Shown: piece after piece, positions 9,501-24,742 of the stretch | How positions within the stretch are numbered: position 1 is the first letter of the stretch | Layout of the letters: every line of letters begins with the position of its first letter | Origin: Tyto alba | Taxonomy: Eukaryota; Chordata; Aves; Strigiformes; Tytonidae | Assembly (NCBI RefSeq): GCF_018691265.1 | Contig: NW_024881295.1 | Coordinates: 14,162,314 to 14,226,313 of the forward strand | DNA: 64,000 nucleotides | Reading direction: 5' to 3' | Notes under the pieces: generated by a model | Database searches by the model: none | What the model was told of the DNA's origin: nothing | The model's input: only the letters and a program-made list of their open reading frames with translations | Made by a program: the position numbers and the translations under genes

Positions 9501-12500
9501 GCCAGAGACAGTAGAATCAGGACACAAATTTAGGGTCAGCATAAAAGTAGGAATACAGTTTTTCATTTAACCTCCAACAAGGAATAGATACTGGCCAAGA
9601 AGGACAGGTAAGTACAGTCATTCTCTTTTGACTGCAGGAAAGGTGAGGGAGAGACATATATTGATCAGCCTTATTCCATACTGTCTCCTGCTCTGGCTCC
9701 ATTTATTCACCATAATTAGAGTGGTAAAGAAGGTACCAACAGTACATTTTCAACATACCTGGAGCTTTTGTTCACCACCCCTTTGCTAATATAAATTAGT
9801 TGTTTCCCCAAATAGCTTTTTTGTAAAATTGAAAAATTATGCCTACTGCACGAAATAAAACAATGATTTGCAGAGTAAAACAAATCATGAGCACTAAGAT
9901 TCAGTCCATATTTTATCTTAAGATCTGAAATACTGTCTAAATGCCAAAAGGAAAGTGTTACAAAAATGTTTAGTATAATGGACCGGAGTCAGTTTTTGTG
10001 CTACTCCATTAAAACCTACACCCTCTGGTTAGAAAGCACTTTTGCTATATTAAATGTTGACACCTATGTAATTTCACTGAGATTCACATGCTTCTGTTTC
10101 AGAAGATCTCAAACTGCTGTCTGTTTTCTCCAGGGAACTGCTTCAAAAACAGCAAGAAAGGATCTTTCTTCATTTAGGAATGCTTCCTGCTGGGTATAGC
10201 TCAGTGAAGGCTTCTCCGGCATAAGCTGCCTTTTGGTTGAGCTTCTAATTCCAAAACAGCTGTGTCCATCCATCCATCTCTTTTATTCACGCCACTGTTT
10301 GGAGGACAATGATTCTCAGTATTGAAATTTGGAGTTTTTTAAGAATTCCAGATGCTCACTTATGAGACAGAAACAGTAGTGTATAATTTAAGTGACCAGT
10401 CACAGTGGGTGGTGACCAACAAGCAGTGAGAGAAGGTGAAAGGATACAGTCTCCACAAAGCACAAGAGTGGTCATACCTGCTGATCGTCTGCTCAGTTAT
10501 ACGTCATTAACACATCATTCAAAAACCCCACAAAGCTCATTTACTGGTCATTTAAAGGTTATCCTCTAAAGTTGCTTACTGTCTTCCATCAAGTAACACC
10601 ATTACTACAAGGAATGTGAAAGACGGGGATCAAAATTCAGGGTGTGGACATACCATAAAAAATACTCCAACGCATGAAAAGTAGCTGTAGACTGTTGCCC
10701 TACGCAGCTTGATGGCCCAGTTGAGGAACAACTCAGAAGGGGATTGGTGGGCATCAGTAGGTCTATATATAAGCACTTCATGGACCATTTTTTGGCTTGA
10801 TTCCTCTTTCACTGCATATGAATACTGCAGCAATGGTCTCACTTCTGAAAATAAGTCTGCAGTACAGAACCGCCTTTGCAGCTGACAGTAATGCATATGT
10901 GGTGAGGTATTTAAAGTCCCGTGCTGTACTAAAGGGAAGAGGGCATTAACTTTAGCTTTTGTGATGCTATTCAATCTGTGCAGTTGTTTTTATCAGGAAA
11001 GCAAGATACTGTATATCATTAAAGGTCATGAGAGAGTTGGTATCATTATAATGCTCAGATATGCCAATAAAACAGATTTTGCAGACACCATAGTAAGTTA
11101 CTTTTAAACTAATCCAGTGAGAAGAGTTATTTGTTAAGCATTATTAAATACAGCTTGCAGAACAAAATCTGATCCTTTAAAATAACACTGAAGTAGCAGA
11201 AGGAAAAAAATATTCATTATAAAAGCAGAAAGGTTATCAAGTTTCACTTCACAGATTGAACAGACAAAGTATACAGAGTAAAATGATTTTTAAGACATTG
11301 AGATTTTATTCCTTAATAGAAGAGTCCAGTAGGTTTTCCTTGCTATTGCACTACTGCTCTGCTCTAGAGGCACAAGAAAATTACAAAGCTGGAGAGCAAA
11401 CTGGAAGATTTCTTGCTATAGTGGCACTCCAAATGCACACAGAAGGCTTATGAACAGTTTGAGTGAGCTATTGAGAAGACACAGAAGATAAAAAGTATCT
11501 AGCAAGAAGTTGCCAAGGTATCTCTGCAGACAAGAAGTTCCTGGAAGTAAATGAGGAAAAGCTTTACGGATATTAGAGATCCCTGTAAACATACAGACCT
11601 GGTATGTCTGTAGGCAAATAGGTAAAGTTATGAAGTGAACTTTTAAAGTGCTCCCAAATCAAACTGTGAGGTTTTTATACTTGTGTAGATGTAGGTATTT
11701 ATGTGAGACAGTGAGAGAACCAGACCCTATGGATTGAAGCAAACTCATTTTTCCGTGAGGGTACTGAACTGCTCTAAGATGGTCTGAACCTTTGGTCACT
11801 GTTAATCTTAACTGAATTCATGTCACAGCTGAATGTCAATAGGCTAAAAGGTCCCGTGCTCATTATTAGTCATCTAAAATTGGAGTTTCTTAACACACTG
11901 TATATAGATCACTGGTGGGATGTGAGCTGTGTTTAGCTAATAGAGCAGCTTCTGCCTGGCAGTTTGGAGCTGCTTATGAGAGCTGAAGGCAGGCGATGAG
12001 AGGTGCACTCCTGCGCAGGTGGCTATTTTTGAGGAGTAACCATCTGGAAAGAAGAACTTAAGTGTTGCATGTAAAGAAGATATTGATCAGTAGTAATCAC
12101 CTGTCCTGTCAACTGGCGTGTATCACTGATCTGGTGGTAGGACTGTGGGTGGGATTCTGCTGAAGTACTAGATCAGAGAAGGTGAGTAGAGGAAACAGGC
12201 ACCCCAGTTTTTGGGTGTCTGTTGTCATCCTGCAGGAAATGAAGGCTGGAGATTCCTGCCTTCAGCAATTCAGCTGCCTCCAACTCACAGCTTGAAAGAA
12301 GTTGTATAATGAATTCAGAGTGAGTACATGCTGCTCAGTGAGGAAAGAGTGCCCAGAGTGTGCTTGTCTAGGAGTTAAATTTCTGTGTGAGTTGTTCTTA
12401 TGTAAGGGTTAAGAGACAAAATGTGTAGTCAATGTGAGCCAAACATCATTATTTTAAAAAATCAATTATCTACAATTATAGGGCCTACTCCAACAGTACC

Positions 12501-15500
12501 TTTGCAGTATGCAGAGCCTTCCCAGGCAGCACAGCTATTTTTATTAGCAACCTCCCCTCCCCCAGCTCTCTGTACAGAGCCAAGTTTAGAGTCAGCAAAA
12601 TGACTTGGAACCAGCACATTTTATCCCCAACAGGCCAACCAACCACAATTAAACTGTATTACCATACATTAGGCTTTAAAGGGGTTCCTTTACTGCAGCA
12701 TATAAAAGGCTGTAAGGAGAGACAGAGAGGGAAAGGAGAAGACAAACATTTCACGTGTAAGGGGTTAAAGTCCTCTCCAATATAAGTCCATTGAATTCAC
12801 TTGGCTAGGGATGAATACAGACAATTCAATATTTAACAATCAGCAACTTTTGCTTAGTTGGCAAGAAAAGGAACAATTTAAGGTCCAGAGCCTTCCCTGT
12901 GCTCTTTCTGTCTTCCTGAATCTTCACTCCGTTGCGGTAGCTCTCTGCTAGCAGGAACGACACTCTGCAGGGTTGGCGGTTGGGTATTTTCTGCTGTGGT
13001 GCAAGATTACTCCTCATGGTTTTATGGTGCAGCAGTAGACTTTAATAGTCACCTGAGACAATTATTCAGATACTGTATTGTGCAGTAAGATTGCTTTTGA
13101 ACAGCTGCAGAAATACTTAGCAGAGACACACTCCCTAAAGCCCTGGGATGGGAAATAAAAACAAACAAACAGCAGCATCAGGACAGGAGTCTGTGTCTTA
13201 CTCTGTCTTTTAGCTTGTGAAAAAAGTTGTGTAAGTGATTTAAAAGTTAATTGGGACAGGGACCATTTTTCATTTAGTGGTCCATATAACGCCCACTAAT
13301 AATAAGCTACAAATTCATATTCAGTCACTACACAAACACAAATCCTCTTTGGGCAGAGTTGTGACCCAGTGTATGGTGCTCTGCCAGGCAATTCTCATTA
13401 AAAAGATAAAGAGGTGATAAGATAGGGATGCAATTATTCTCTCCAGTAGTGATGATGTTCTTTGGTGCAATCCCATTTACAAAGAACATCACAAAATTGT
13501 AAGTTCCTCTGGTAGAAATGGGCAATTTTCTTTCTCATAGCTTCAACCTTGACATTGTGATGAGTACTATGCCTTAACAAAAATACTGTTTGTTTTTTTT
13601 TTTTTTTTCACCCCAAGCCATAATAACCAGTGTTTCTCTGTTATACTCTGTTGCAACTAATTAATTTCCCTGCCACTGCAACTCTAACTAGTCCTGGTGA
13701 AGTTCTTTTGGCTGATATAAAACATCGTGGCTTGGCTTGATGCTCTATGTTATTTTAAGTCTCACTGTACAAAGGGATATTCAGCTGCACTATTTAGCTT
13801 GAATAAAGAGCTCATAAACACATAAAATTTTATGGAATCTCTTAATAGCTATCTGGTCATCAAATCCTGCCTCCAGCTCTGGACTCAGGAGGATCTGGCA
13901 GTATAGCAGAGGGAGAAAAGTACTCTTGATTAGTTTGGTCTCTGAGAAGGATCCCTGTTTCTTTTTTTCTGCAGATGGGCAGTTGTCAGGGGCTCAGTAA
14001 GCTCTGCTAACTCACTCCTTCTCTGTATCATAGCCACTTTTCTCTTAAGACACAGTTTGAACATTTCCCCAGCATTTTCTCCTGGGGTGACCCTGCAGGC
14101 AAAGTCAAGCTGGGACAATGTTTTGTACTAAATACAGTGCATGATATGTTGGGAATTTAGTGTCTGAAAGAATGCTTGTTCACTTTTTACTGATGTGTGC
14201 TTCAGTGAAGTTGCTCTTGATTTATAGCTGGATAAGCAAAATCAGAATCAGACCCTTGCTGCTCATTTCTGTGGGAGCAGGACTGGGCTTTACGTGCTCT
14301 TGTGCTCATTATATATCTCAGTATCAAGTCTCACAGCTTTGATTCATAGAGTTCTCTTTAATTTGGTACATGCAGGCTTCCAGACTAGATCACACAGCAG
14401 CAGGATAACAATCCTCAGGGGAGCATTTCAGTTTGAGAAATTCATGAAGAGGGTGACTTTGCTGCTTACTTTCAATGACACTTGTGGAATAGGAAAGAGA
14501 AGGAGTGAATGAAATGGAATTGCCAGCCTGTATCAAAATGTATCCTCTGTTATACAGCAGATGACAAATAACATCCTCAACAGCTTAGTTCTGGTAGCTG
14601 TGTGAGTTTTTGTTGGGTTGTTGTTTTTTCCTGCTGTAATCTGTCTTTCCACATTTACGGCAAGTTTTTCTTACCTGTGTGCATTGCACATGGGAGCTCT
14701 GAAATATTCCCTTGTGCCCTTCTGCAGGGAAGGTATCCGCAGGCCTTGTCTGGGGTAGACATAAGCAGGAGGGACAGAGCCTCTTTCTGCCATGCGGCAG
14801 GTAAAGACCTTGAATTCAGCCCTTTCCTCCTGCCATCTCCAGCACTCTGACCAAGGGTGTTGAATTCAGAGCGGGAGAGAAGTTGTCATATTATGAGATG
14901 GTACAGATATGGGGCAGTTCACTTCCTTATGAAGCAAAACCAGGTTTCTTCCTGCTGCTTTTCTGAGCCATGAAAAATCTTATGGCCTCCTTACATGGGA
15001 GGGATTTCAAAGCAATAACCTTGCCTTCTTTCAGCAGGAAAGAGCCACTCTCATATTGGCTAAGGCATTTTACTATATATTTGGGTATATTGAAGCAGCA
15101 GGAAAAATACATCCTTGACGGTAGCTATAGTGAATCATCAATATATGTATATGTATAAAATGACTGTAGGAGCTCTGCAACACATGAGGATGAGAAAGTG
15201 TTCCTAAAAGAAAAATAATCAGCTTCCCACTTTGAGGACAGCAGGATTTTGCCCCTTTCCATGGAAGGTTGGCTTCCCAGCCAGGTAGTTACACCGAGTA
15301 TTTGGAACTGAGCTCTTGATGCTCTTCACCCCATCCTAATTTCCACACAGATGCATATTTGTAAAGGGCAATACTGGCCTCTAATGGTAGCATGAACTGT
15401 CTCTATACAAGAAAAATTACTTTCTTGTGAAACTGAGCAAGGGATTTTGGTGGGATTACAGGTTGGAGAAATGTGATTGACTGTATCCTGAGAACAGAAC

Positions 15501-18500
15501 AAAGCAAAGGTACCTGACATACATCCTTCTCCTAGTCCATGTCATATTGCCCTGGCAAAAATGTCCCAGAGTATGCAGATAATCACCTAGACATTTAGCT
15601 CTTGTAAAGAAGCTACAAGAAGCTACAGACTGAGGATCTGTATATTGTGAGGGAGCATGGAACACAAAAGGTGAAATGAATCGTAGAGATCCATGTTCTT
15701 AATACTGCTGGGAGGTGTCCTTTAAATGTAGTTTGCCTTCCAAAATCCTGGGTTAGAATGCAGTCAGATAAGGGATGGGATGTGTGGTGAGAGAAGGGAA
15801 AACCGTAGTAATGTTCCTTCACTACTTCTAGTGAGGTTACATGACTGCTATTACATAAACCGTGTTTGGATGGATATATATTTGGCCACTGCAATCCAAT
15901 AGAGACCCAAGCACTAATGCATCCTGATTTCAAAATTAGTTCATTTGCTTTGGTGGGTTTTCATTCCATCCTCACTGATTCTTTTAAGAGGGATGTTTAT
16001 TTTGCGATGTATGTAATTTCAATGCCTCAGGATTGTGTGTGTGCACTCACACCGTTAGTGTTTGTGGGAGTATACTTCCAAATGGTGCTTTTAGTAACAA
16101 AAAATAGTCATATGTGTGAAGATATAATCATTTACTGCCTTGCCAAAGAAATTAATTTGTTTCTGTTTTGTCAGATGATCTTACTGACAGCAATTGTCAA
16201 AAAGTTATTCAGTAGCAGTCATATTCCTGCCTTTTACATATTTTCTTCCTGAAACTTTATAGCTCATCTGAGCTCAGAGAAATCATCTAGGAAACAGATC
16301 TCCAACAGATTTTTTTCAAAGCCTCTTTACCCTTTTAAGGGACTTTATGTTTGTATGTATTTTTATGTTTTGTGCTGTAGTGTTCAGACTCAGCAAGGGA
16401 TCATGAAGAATAATGATCTTGCTCAGCTGTGCACAGTAAGGAGCACTATACATACAGTTGCACTGAGGCCAGTTAGGCAGTAGTTCATGAGATACAAACA
16501 AATAAAAGTTGACTCAATAATAATAATAATATGGATGATATTGGTCAAGTTCAGTTTGTAATGCTTTGTACTGAGTAGAGAGTTACCTGATTAATCAGAT
16601 AACTAAATCTGAGGTGGGGCAGGCAAATGACAATCTTCCTAAAAGGGCAGATAATGCTTAGTATGTTGCTCCCCCCCTCCTTTTTCTAAGGACAGGAATA
16701 GAAAATCTTGTTATACCCACCTCAACAATGACCTGAATGAACTACAAGAAGAGGTGAGAGAATAACCAGTCAATAATGACAACTTAGTTCTTGGATCCTC
16801 CTGTGAAACCTGACAAAAATGTTGCTGCGACAGTCACATACTGTCATTTGCTGGGAAGTGAATTAAGATCCTGAACTTGTTTCAACAGACAACTGAACAA
16901 TTAATTGTCAGATGATGACTTTTGGTTACTAGCCATCCTGACATTATGATAGCAGGGATGTAGATCTGATGATCCAATTCTACCTTGTGGGCTTCATGAA
17001 TGTCTCTTTGTGCAGTAGCTTTTGATCTTTCAGATTGTGATCCAAAGTCTACCAAAGTCAATGAAACGACCAACTACTTTAGACCTTGTGTTCAGTAAAT
17101 GTTAAATATCCTTTTCCAGAAAACTGTATCTAAAGTCAATGAAGTTCAAGTCCATGAATCATACATGGTCCTTCTAGCTCTGTGTCATCTGGACTTTGGT
17201 GATCTAGAAACCAACAACTGTCTGACCTCCATAGTTCTGTTGAAACCTGTTGCCAAGTACCATGCCCAGGTGTTCACAGAGTGGTTGTTATCACTAGCAA
17301 CTGTTATAACACTTAACCCATCCTTATTGATGGGCAGACTTTTGAAGAGGAATCTTCAGTTTTGTGCTTACTCTAGGATGGAAGCCAAGTTCTGTCCTCC
17401 CTTGTGCTGAAACTGACTGTTCTTCCTAGGTAAGATGAGAGTATTTTTCCATTAACTTCATAACAGTTATGTAATTTATTTGTAACAGATTTAAGTGACT
17501 ATCCCTAGTTTGGGGGTGTGGGTTTTTCCCATCCTTCTTTCATTTTTCTCAGCTGTTAGCCCTGCACTGCATGACACAGTCACTTCATTGCTTTCACTGC
17601 CTACAATAGTCAAAGCTAATGGCTCTTCAGCAACATAAATGAATCCCTTTATCTGTCCTGCATAACCTTATAACCCAAGGGCAGATTCTAGTCCCATCTA
17701 TTTAAATTACATGCATGTTCACCATTACTCTTCGTTCATGTTTTCTTTAAATCTTTCATGAAGTTACTTCAGTCATTTAATTATGAATTTTCAGGTGCAC
17801 TGTTTCATTTTAGCCTCTAAAAAGCCTCTCTGAAATTGTGCCCACTCTACTTTGAAGCCAGTTCAGGGACTCTTATAACTCCTTACCACTCAGTATTCCC
17901 TCTACTCTTCCTGTGACAAGGCAGATAAATTGATATTAATGCTACATAAGGGAGGTCAAGGACACATTACAGTGGCCTGATTTGCCTGAATATGGTCTTT
18001 CTGATACAGGCCTTCAACAGAAGGTCCTGTTAAACTCTGTGGACATTTCATTAATTACATGAGCATCAGTGCAAATTTCCTGCTTTTACTAAATTTTATT
18101 GAACAAACAAACCACCTAGAAAGTTTCATGACCTTTTATGATATGTTCAGGCACACATAAAATATAACTATCGCTTAATGGGGTGCTACTCTCTTGAAGT
18201 CAAGTTCTTTGACTACCATTCTTGCAGAAATAAGAGTAGCTGACTTGTTTTTTCCACTGCAATAGACTTGATCCAAATCCTATCAAAGCCAACAGATTTT
18301 TATTTTTTTTTTCTATCTTGTGGGATATAGCTCACGCTCAGCTTAAGTGGCTCACAAGGATTTCAATTATTTTTATGCTTTTGAAAAGTAAGCCCAGTCA
18401 CAAGTAGTGGTACCTCATTTAAAACTGAATTTTCCTGGCAATAAAGATTCATAGAGTGGATGTTGAATGAGTAGGGCCTATCTGCAGTTTAACTTTCACA

Positions 18501-18890
18501 AGTTCAGAGAGTGATAGCAGTGGCATATATTTCCAATGAACTTTACCCTACAACAGCTAGAGATAACTTATCAGAATAAACACTGATGGGACAAAGTTTA
18601 CATCTAGTAAGTCCATACCAGGTAGAAAACTTAACATCTCCTATAAAGCAGCAAACCTAGTTTTTCTCTTCTGCACCTTTGTGCAATACTTTTAACAAAG
18701 AATACTGGCCAGTTCCTTGTGTAAATTCCTTAGAGAATCAAAGTTCGTTGTATAACATTGGAAGGAAGGAAAATAGCACTGTATTGTAATGTCTTTCTGC
18801 GGAATGAATGGTGGTTAAAATTGACTAGCTAGGGATTTTCTCAGAGTCTTTTCTCAGTTTGATGTACATACTGGCAATGGTAGAAGATTA
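9501..18890. other. Intergenic, no gene recognised
   Basis: This is about 9.4 kb of AT-rich sequence between MGST1 and SLC15A5. Open frames are short (at most about 114 codons), unlike any family I know, and lack good splice context. It contains a T-tract at 13593-13608. A CAAAGTCAATG motif near 17050 recalls the old repeat at 9.3 kb but is too short to call. Confidence 0.55.
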
Positions 18891-19118
18891 TCATAGAGTC
18901 ATAGAACTATAGAACGGTTTGGGTTGGAAGGGACCTTAAAGATCACCTAGGTCCAACCCCCCTACCGTGGGCAGGGCCCCCTTCCCCCAGCCCAGGGTGC
19001 TCCCAGCCCCGTCCAACCTGGCCTTGAACCCTTCCAGGGAGGGGGCAGCCACAGCTGCTCTGGGCACCCTGGGCCAGCACCTCACTGCCCTTATAGTGAA
19101 GAACATGTTGTAATGAAA
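18891..19118 (-). mobile_element. CR1 LINE fragment, 3' end
   Basis: It begins TCATAGAGTCATAGAACTAT and continues with GGTTTGGGTTGGAAGGGACC, the reverse complement of the avian CR1 3' end with its ATTCTATGA-type tail. The match continues through the CCCAGGGTGCTCCCAGCCC and CCTTGAACCCTTCCAGGGAG region to about 19118. The element is inserted on the minus strand and 5'-truncated, as is usual. Its GC content is well above its surroundings, suggesting limited decay. Confidence 0.93.
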
Positions 19119-22100
19119 CATGGTTTAATTTCCCCACTTTTGTTGTGGCATCAATGATCTAAAAGTAGCATACTTTATTAAAAATAACATGAGTATTGTT
19201 ATTTTAACTAGAGCAGTAGCTACATGTTCCAGTTTAGCTACATGCTTTAAAAGCATAAAATAAAAATCAGACCTGTCACAATGCTTAAAAGTGAATATAT
19301 ATACACTTGACTGTGAAATTGCATTAATACCAATAATGTGTATGTTGTGTACAATTTTAGACATGACCATAACTCATTAAAAGACTCAGGCTTACGTTGG
19401 AGCAGTAGTAATTTTTTTTTACTTTTACTACTAGTTTAACAAACAATAAGAGAGTGTGGTGGGAAGATTCAAAGGTTATATTCTATGCATGCTGAGGTCT
19501 GATTATGTACTGCACAACCCAGTGATGACTCCTGTTACATTTGTGGAAATATGTGGAAGAAACTACAGAGCGATTTGAGTAGAAGGAGTTCAGGTATTTA
19601 TGGAAGCTCCCTGTGTTGACCTTGTGGGGGCTGGGTGAGTTGAACTTCTCCTGCAGTGCTTAACTTCTTCCTTAGAACCCGCAGGTATTGACTTACGCAA
19701 TTCAGCATTGTTGATTCCTGCGATCATGTTGCAAGTTCTTTGATACTTGATGATTTTCCTGAAATCCAAATCCTTCAGGCAGTGAATCTGTGAGAATTTT
19801 TCTTGGTTATCCTTTGTGCTAGTAGAGGAGGAGGAAGTTAAAAAATATGGCTGAATACAAACCTAAACGTCAAGCCAATAGAACATATAACACTGAGAAA
19901 CAGTGTTCTCATTTAAAAAAGGAAAATCCATTATAAATATTTTCACACACAGACTTTGCTTTTTCTAAACTTGGGGGGTTTTGTTTTGTTTTTCAAAAAA
20001 TTGTTTTACTTCCTGAATCAGTTACTTTGGGTTTAGCTTAGGTCAAAGATTTGGCAACTGTTTCCCCTCATTTTTATTTTAATTAGACTATCCCTGATTT
20101 TTATATTCTTTATTAAAAGAATACTTAAAAACTGCAAATTCTGCTAGGCCTGCTTTTCTGGTCAGTACAGAGTGTCCTCACATCACATTGCTCTTAATGG
20201 AAATTAATTGTATCGCGCCTGTAGACCTTGGAGCAATTTTGTAGATATTAGATTCTTAGACATCTGTGGTATTTTATTATTGATTAAAGAATGAGAGGAA
20301 ATCTCATGGCTTAAGACCTTGTGCTGGGATTTATGAATTACTTTTTTTCGTATGTGACCCTTGGCAGGTCATTGAATCTGTCTTTCAGTTTCCCATCCGT
20401 GAAGCAGGGAAGAACGATGATTTCCTGCTGCTGATCTTTGTCCATCATGCCTACTTAAATAGTTCACTCTTTGGAACAGGTCTTGTTACTTGCTAGTGCA
20501 AAGAAATCTCATTCTGAGTTAGGATTTGGAGCTGTAATACAAATAATTATTATCAGCATTAAACAGTCAAAGGTATTACATCCATGATGCGTTTGGCCTG
20601 AGGCCCACATAGTTCTTAAAATGATGGATTTTTAATTGATTATTTGGAATGAGACCTTTTTTCAGACTAGCTAAATCGCTTAAGACCCACGCACACTAGC
20701 TATATTTAGAGTCAAGGAGGTGGCAGAGTAATTCTTAAAGTGCTCTGTTTCTAATAACCCAGGTGAGTGACAGTCTGTGAGTGCTGCCTCTTTTAAAACA
20801 AACATGACTCACAACCCCCAGGCGGCAAGCATGTGCAGGTTAGAAATTGTATTGAACCGTCCACATTCAAGAAACAATGAATACAGCCATAATCATAAAC
20901 ATTTAATTTAATAATTTCAGGTTAGTACAAGAGGGTAAGCAAACTAATGGCTTGGCATCTATAACAGCAAAATGCAAAAAGGCTGTGTAAAATCTGTGGG
21001 TGATGTTTAAGGTGAGTCTGGAGTAAACAAGGCAATTTTTTCATCCCACAGCACACTCTGATGCTTTCAGAAGGTGGAGGTGTAACCGGAGTATCAGGCA
21101 TTGTTATGAATTCTGCAGAAATTCCATCTTTACAAGAATAAAATTATCTCCTGTGTCCAAATCAAAGGTAAAATGTAAATGGCCTTCTGGATGCATTGAT
21201 ATTTCATTCTCATGGAAATGGACCCATACACATATGGCTGTTTCCCAGACATTTCTTGTCCCAAACAATTGCTAGCACCCGTGAATGATCTTTCTCAGAG
21301 TGTACATGGTGAAATAAAGCTGTGTCCTTAGACACTGCCAGGGAGGTGCAAGGGAGGAGTGAGTACCACCCCAGCCTTTTCACATCTCTGACCAAAGCTA
21401 AAAATAAGCAGCAAAACAGGGAGAAGCTGGTTTCCCAGTGGGAGACAAATACAACTGTCTTCTTGAAAGATGCTTTATGTCACTTGTGCTCCTGGGGACA
21501 GTGGGCCCAGGAGGTTCTCATTTTGTGTCCTGAAGTCATCACTGACTTCGGCACTGAGCCACATTGCACTGTTCGGTGTGAGATTACCCAAGGCAAGCTC
21601 ATCTCTGGGAATCTAAAACAGTATTGCCAGGAACTCCCACTGATGCAACAACTTTCTTTCATCACAAGCTGCAAAGTTAAAAGCACAGTTCAGTCTTAAC
21701 TGCAATAACAGTGCTTGGCCAGGCTCTGGAATAGCTGCATCTTTTTTCCTGCAGATTCTCGTTAAAGAAGTTAATGGCTACATGAAAAATGGGGCCAATT
21801 CTAACTACTTACCTTCTTAGTTTCACTAGAAATCAGATATTTAGATATGGTCCTTCTTCCCCCAAATCATTGCCTCTTCTTTAATAGTCCCCATATTTCA
21901 TTTCCAATAATTTGTATTCTGTGAGCATGAAGTGACATTTTTGTGTAGTTTGCCAGTTAGTGCAATACAACATGTAACAACACTGAAAACAAGTTAGGTT
22001 GAAGACACAATGCAGAGGCTTTGGTTCAGAATCTCCTCACCTCCTTGCTTCTTTTAGAGCAAACACAGTATTGATTTTGTATTTGCCTCACAGTTCTGTT

Positions 22101-24708
22101 TCTCAGCATTGAACCCAGTGACAGGTGAGAGCTGGGCATAATACCTGCTTAACAGCAAGTGCACACCCGGCTCTGCTGCTGCTAATGAAAATTCCTCTTG
22201 TCAAAAAAATCAGGTAAATGTTACTCAGAGATTTTGCACAAGACTAGGAATCTGTGCATTTTAAAACCTCTTCTTCACATGGACTTGAGGGAGCCTGACA
22301 GCCCTGGAAAATAAAGGCCCTGCACGGTGTAGCAAGGAGTTGGTACTGGAAGCTGTCCAGTGTCCTCCCGCCTATCTGCAAATGTGCCTTCAACTCTCAC
22401 CCACTTTACTGGGCGGTGTTGCATGTAACCCTTTGTCTTTTTAAAAATTATGTTGTGTAAATAACTGTGTAATACATAATCTCTTCCATCAATATAAAAA
22501 GGCTTCCAAGCTCTGAAACTACCAGGGTATACCAGATACAAGTTTCACCTGGTACCTGGGGGTGTTGTACAAGCAAAGATCAGCTTCATAAAAGTATGGG
22601 AAGGCTGAGAATTAGTAATATCTGCACTGTGTAGTGCTTTATGTAATACCTCTTTAACTGGCAGCATTTCCAGTTATCTTCAGCAAGTTATTGCCTAAGA
22701 TTCAGATTCTGTTCTACTTTCAGAAGTTCCTTTATTTCCACACCACTTCAGTTAACTATTTATTTGCAGCTAACCAAACTGAACTGCTCATTGTCTTTGT
22801 CAGTTTGGGCTTGTCAGTTTACAGTTGCTAAATATCTAAGTATAAAATTTAATGTCTTTTCCAAACATTTGTTCCTCAAAATTATTAATTCTATATATAA
22901 TTTTCATTGTCTGCATAAATATTCAGTCTCCTTTTGTATCTTGTCAAGTTCTTGGCTTCCAAGATAAATTAATTTCAAAGTCCAATTATATGCTGGGTAA
23001 AAAGGTATTGTTTTTTCAGGGCTGGGTTTTATTCTTTTAATGGAATTGAATTGAATTTGTCTTCTGATTCTGTAGTATGAGACAGTGAGAAAATAAGCTC
23101 CCTATATCTTAGTTACGGATACACACTTTCAGGATTATCTTTTATATAAAGGACAGATTTATTAGTTTCAGGGATAGATGCAGTGATTAGCAGATGAATC
23201 ATACTTACATTTCAAGTTAATATTTTCAGGTTTTTTTCTTCCTTAATATTTCCCACTGTCACAACCAATTTCCCAGAAAGGCTTTCCATCTGCTGCCTAT
23301 GACCCCCCTGCATTTTACCTGCTATAGTGAACCCTTCTCTTCCAACCACACTGACTCCAAAGTCCAATAGAAACAGTGGAAGATTCCTGTGGATTGCAAA
23401 AAACCTGTAATCAGATCATGGTGAAGTGCAGTGTTAAAGGAACAGTTTTCTTTTTTTTTTTTTTTTTTTTTTCCCCTTCTAAGTCAGCCTGGGAAGATTT
23501 GGCACTCTTTCCAGACTGCTTCAGTCTCTTTGCCTAGGATTTAGTTTTATTAATACACGTAGAAAAAGTAAAATATGCAAGCTGACCTTTTCTCCTAAAC
23601 CTGGGATTCTTTTGTTGCCTGTTTATTCCCTTTAAGTTTCTATTTATTAGGCTGTTGCCCTGACTTGTAGTTTCTGTTTCCTGCAAGAACTAACTTGCTT
23701 TGTTTGTCTGCCCCCATGATACAGGACTTTTCTCCTGCAATCATTTCCCATATAAGCCATTAGTCTAATCAGTCTGACTCTTGAGGAAGCTGATAAACCA
23801 AACCCCAGCCTCTCTTCAGGTGCCAGCCTATGTCAAAGGGCTTTGGAGTTCATGCCATTCTGTGTAATGAGCTCTGCCCTGGGAGGACAGAGAAAGTACA
23901 GCTTGATAGATGATGAATGTTTGAGATTTTTTCTCCTTCTGAGCAGGATTGTGATTTTCCTGCATTTCAGTAAAATACTTAAAAGCTAATTTAGTCAGTG
24001 TGTTGGTGGTGGTTAGATGTGGATGCTTGACCACTAAAAACTGAACTGGCAAGCTACACGCTCCTTTCTCCTTAAAGTCACTTAAGAGAAGGGGAAATGA
24101 TTATCTAGAGTGAGCTGTCAACCTTTATGCCAGCTTTCCTCCTGATATGATTTATAAAACAGCTAAGATAACCTCTGGGGGGGAGCTTTGCAATGGAAAT
24201 AGCAAGTGATTCTTATTCTAATGAACATAACACTGTCACAAGTTTAAAGTTCAAATCTGAGGTACGAAGGTTTGGGGGAAAAAAAGAGCCCGTAAAATAT
24301 GAATGTGACAGCATATGTGTTCCTTGCCTGCACAGTGTATGAAGCAGGAGAAATAGGCAAACTTTATTTTTCTAATGAGGTTTAAAATATTTTTCAGTCT
24401 TTATCAGGCAGAAGTTCCTCAATACTGGTTTTTTTTTTGTTGCAGATTTTTTTTTTTTGCTTAACACTCTCCTCAATTGAGACGAGGCATTTTTCTCAGA
24501 GCAAGTTGTGCGCCCTTTGGTCCTTCAGCATTGCAAAATGTACTGTCACAACTGGCACTCATTAAATAAGGCTTTGTTGGTAGCTGTAGCCACCAGGCAG
24601 AAAGCTGAATGGACCACAGGAGTTTAAACTCCTGGAGGAGGCTTGTCCTGACCAGCATTTAGAAACACCAGAGGAGGATGTATTGGAGAATTTATTTCTT
24701 CCCATTCT

Positions 24709-24712
<4 letters not shown>

Positions 24713-24740
<28 letters not shown>
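24713..24740. repeat. Poly(A) homopolymer, 28 bp
   Basis: An uninterrupted run of 28 A, followed by GGAAAATAAATAA. It could be the tail of an old retroposed sequence, but I see no recognisable body upstream and no target-site duplication. Confidence 0.85.

Positions 24741-24742
<2 letters not shown>

Noticed and set aside
17099..17410. 103-codon plus-strand open frame with a fairly ordinary amino-acid mix
   Set aside because: No family recognised. Nearby short motifs suggest decayed repeat sequence rather than an exon.
21322..21699. 125-codon plus-strand open frame
   Set aside because: No recognisable domain or splice context, and the composition is like its surroundings.
24713..24740. Long poly(A) considered as the tail of a processed gene copy
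   Set aside because: No gene-like sequence precedes it and no target-site duplication could be found by eye.
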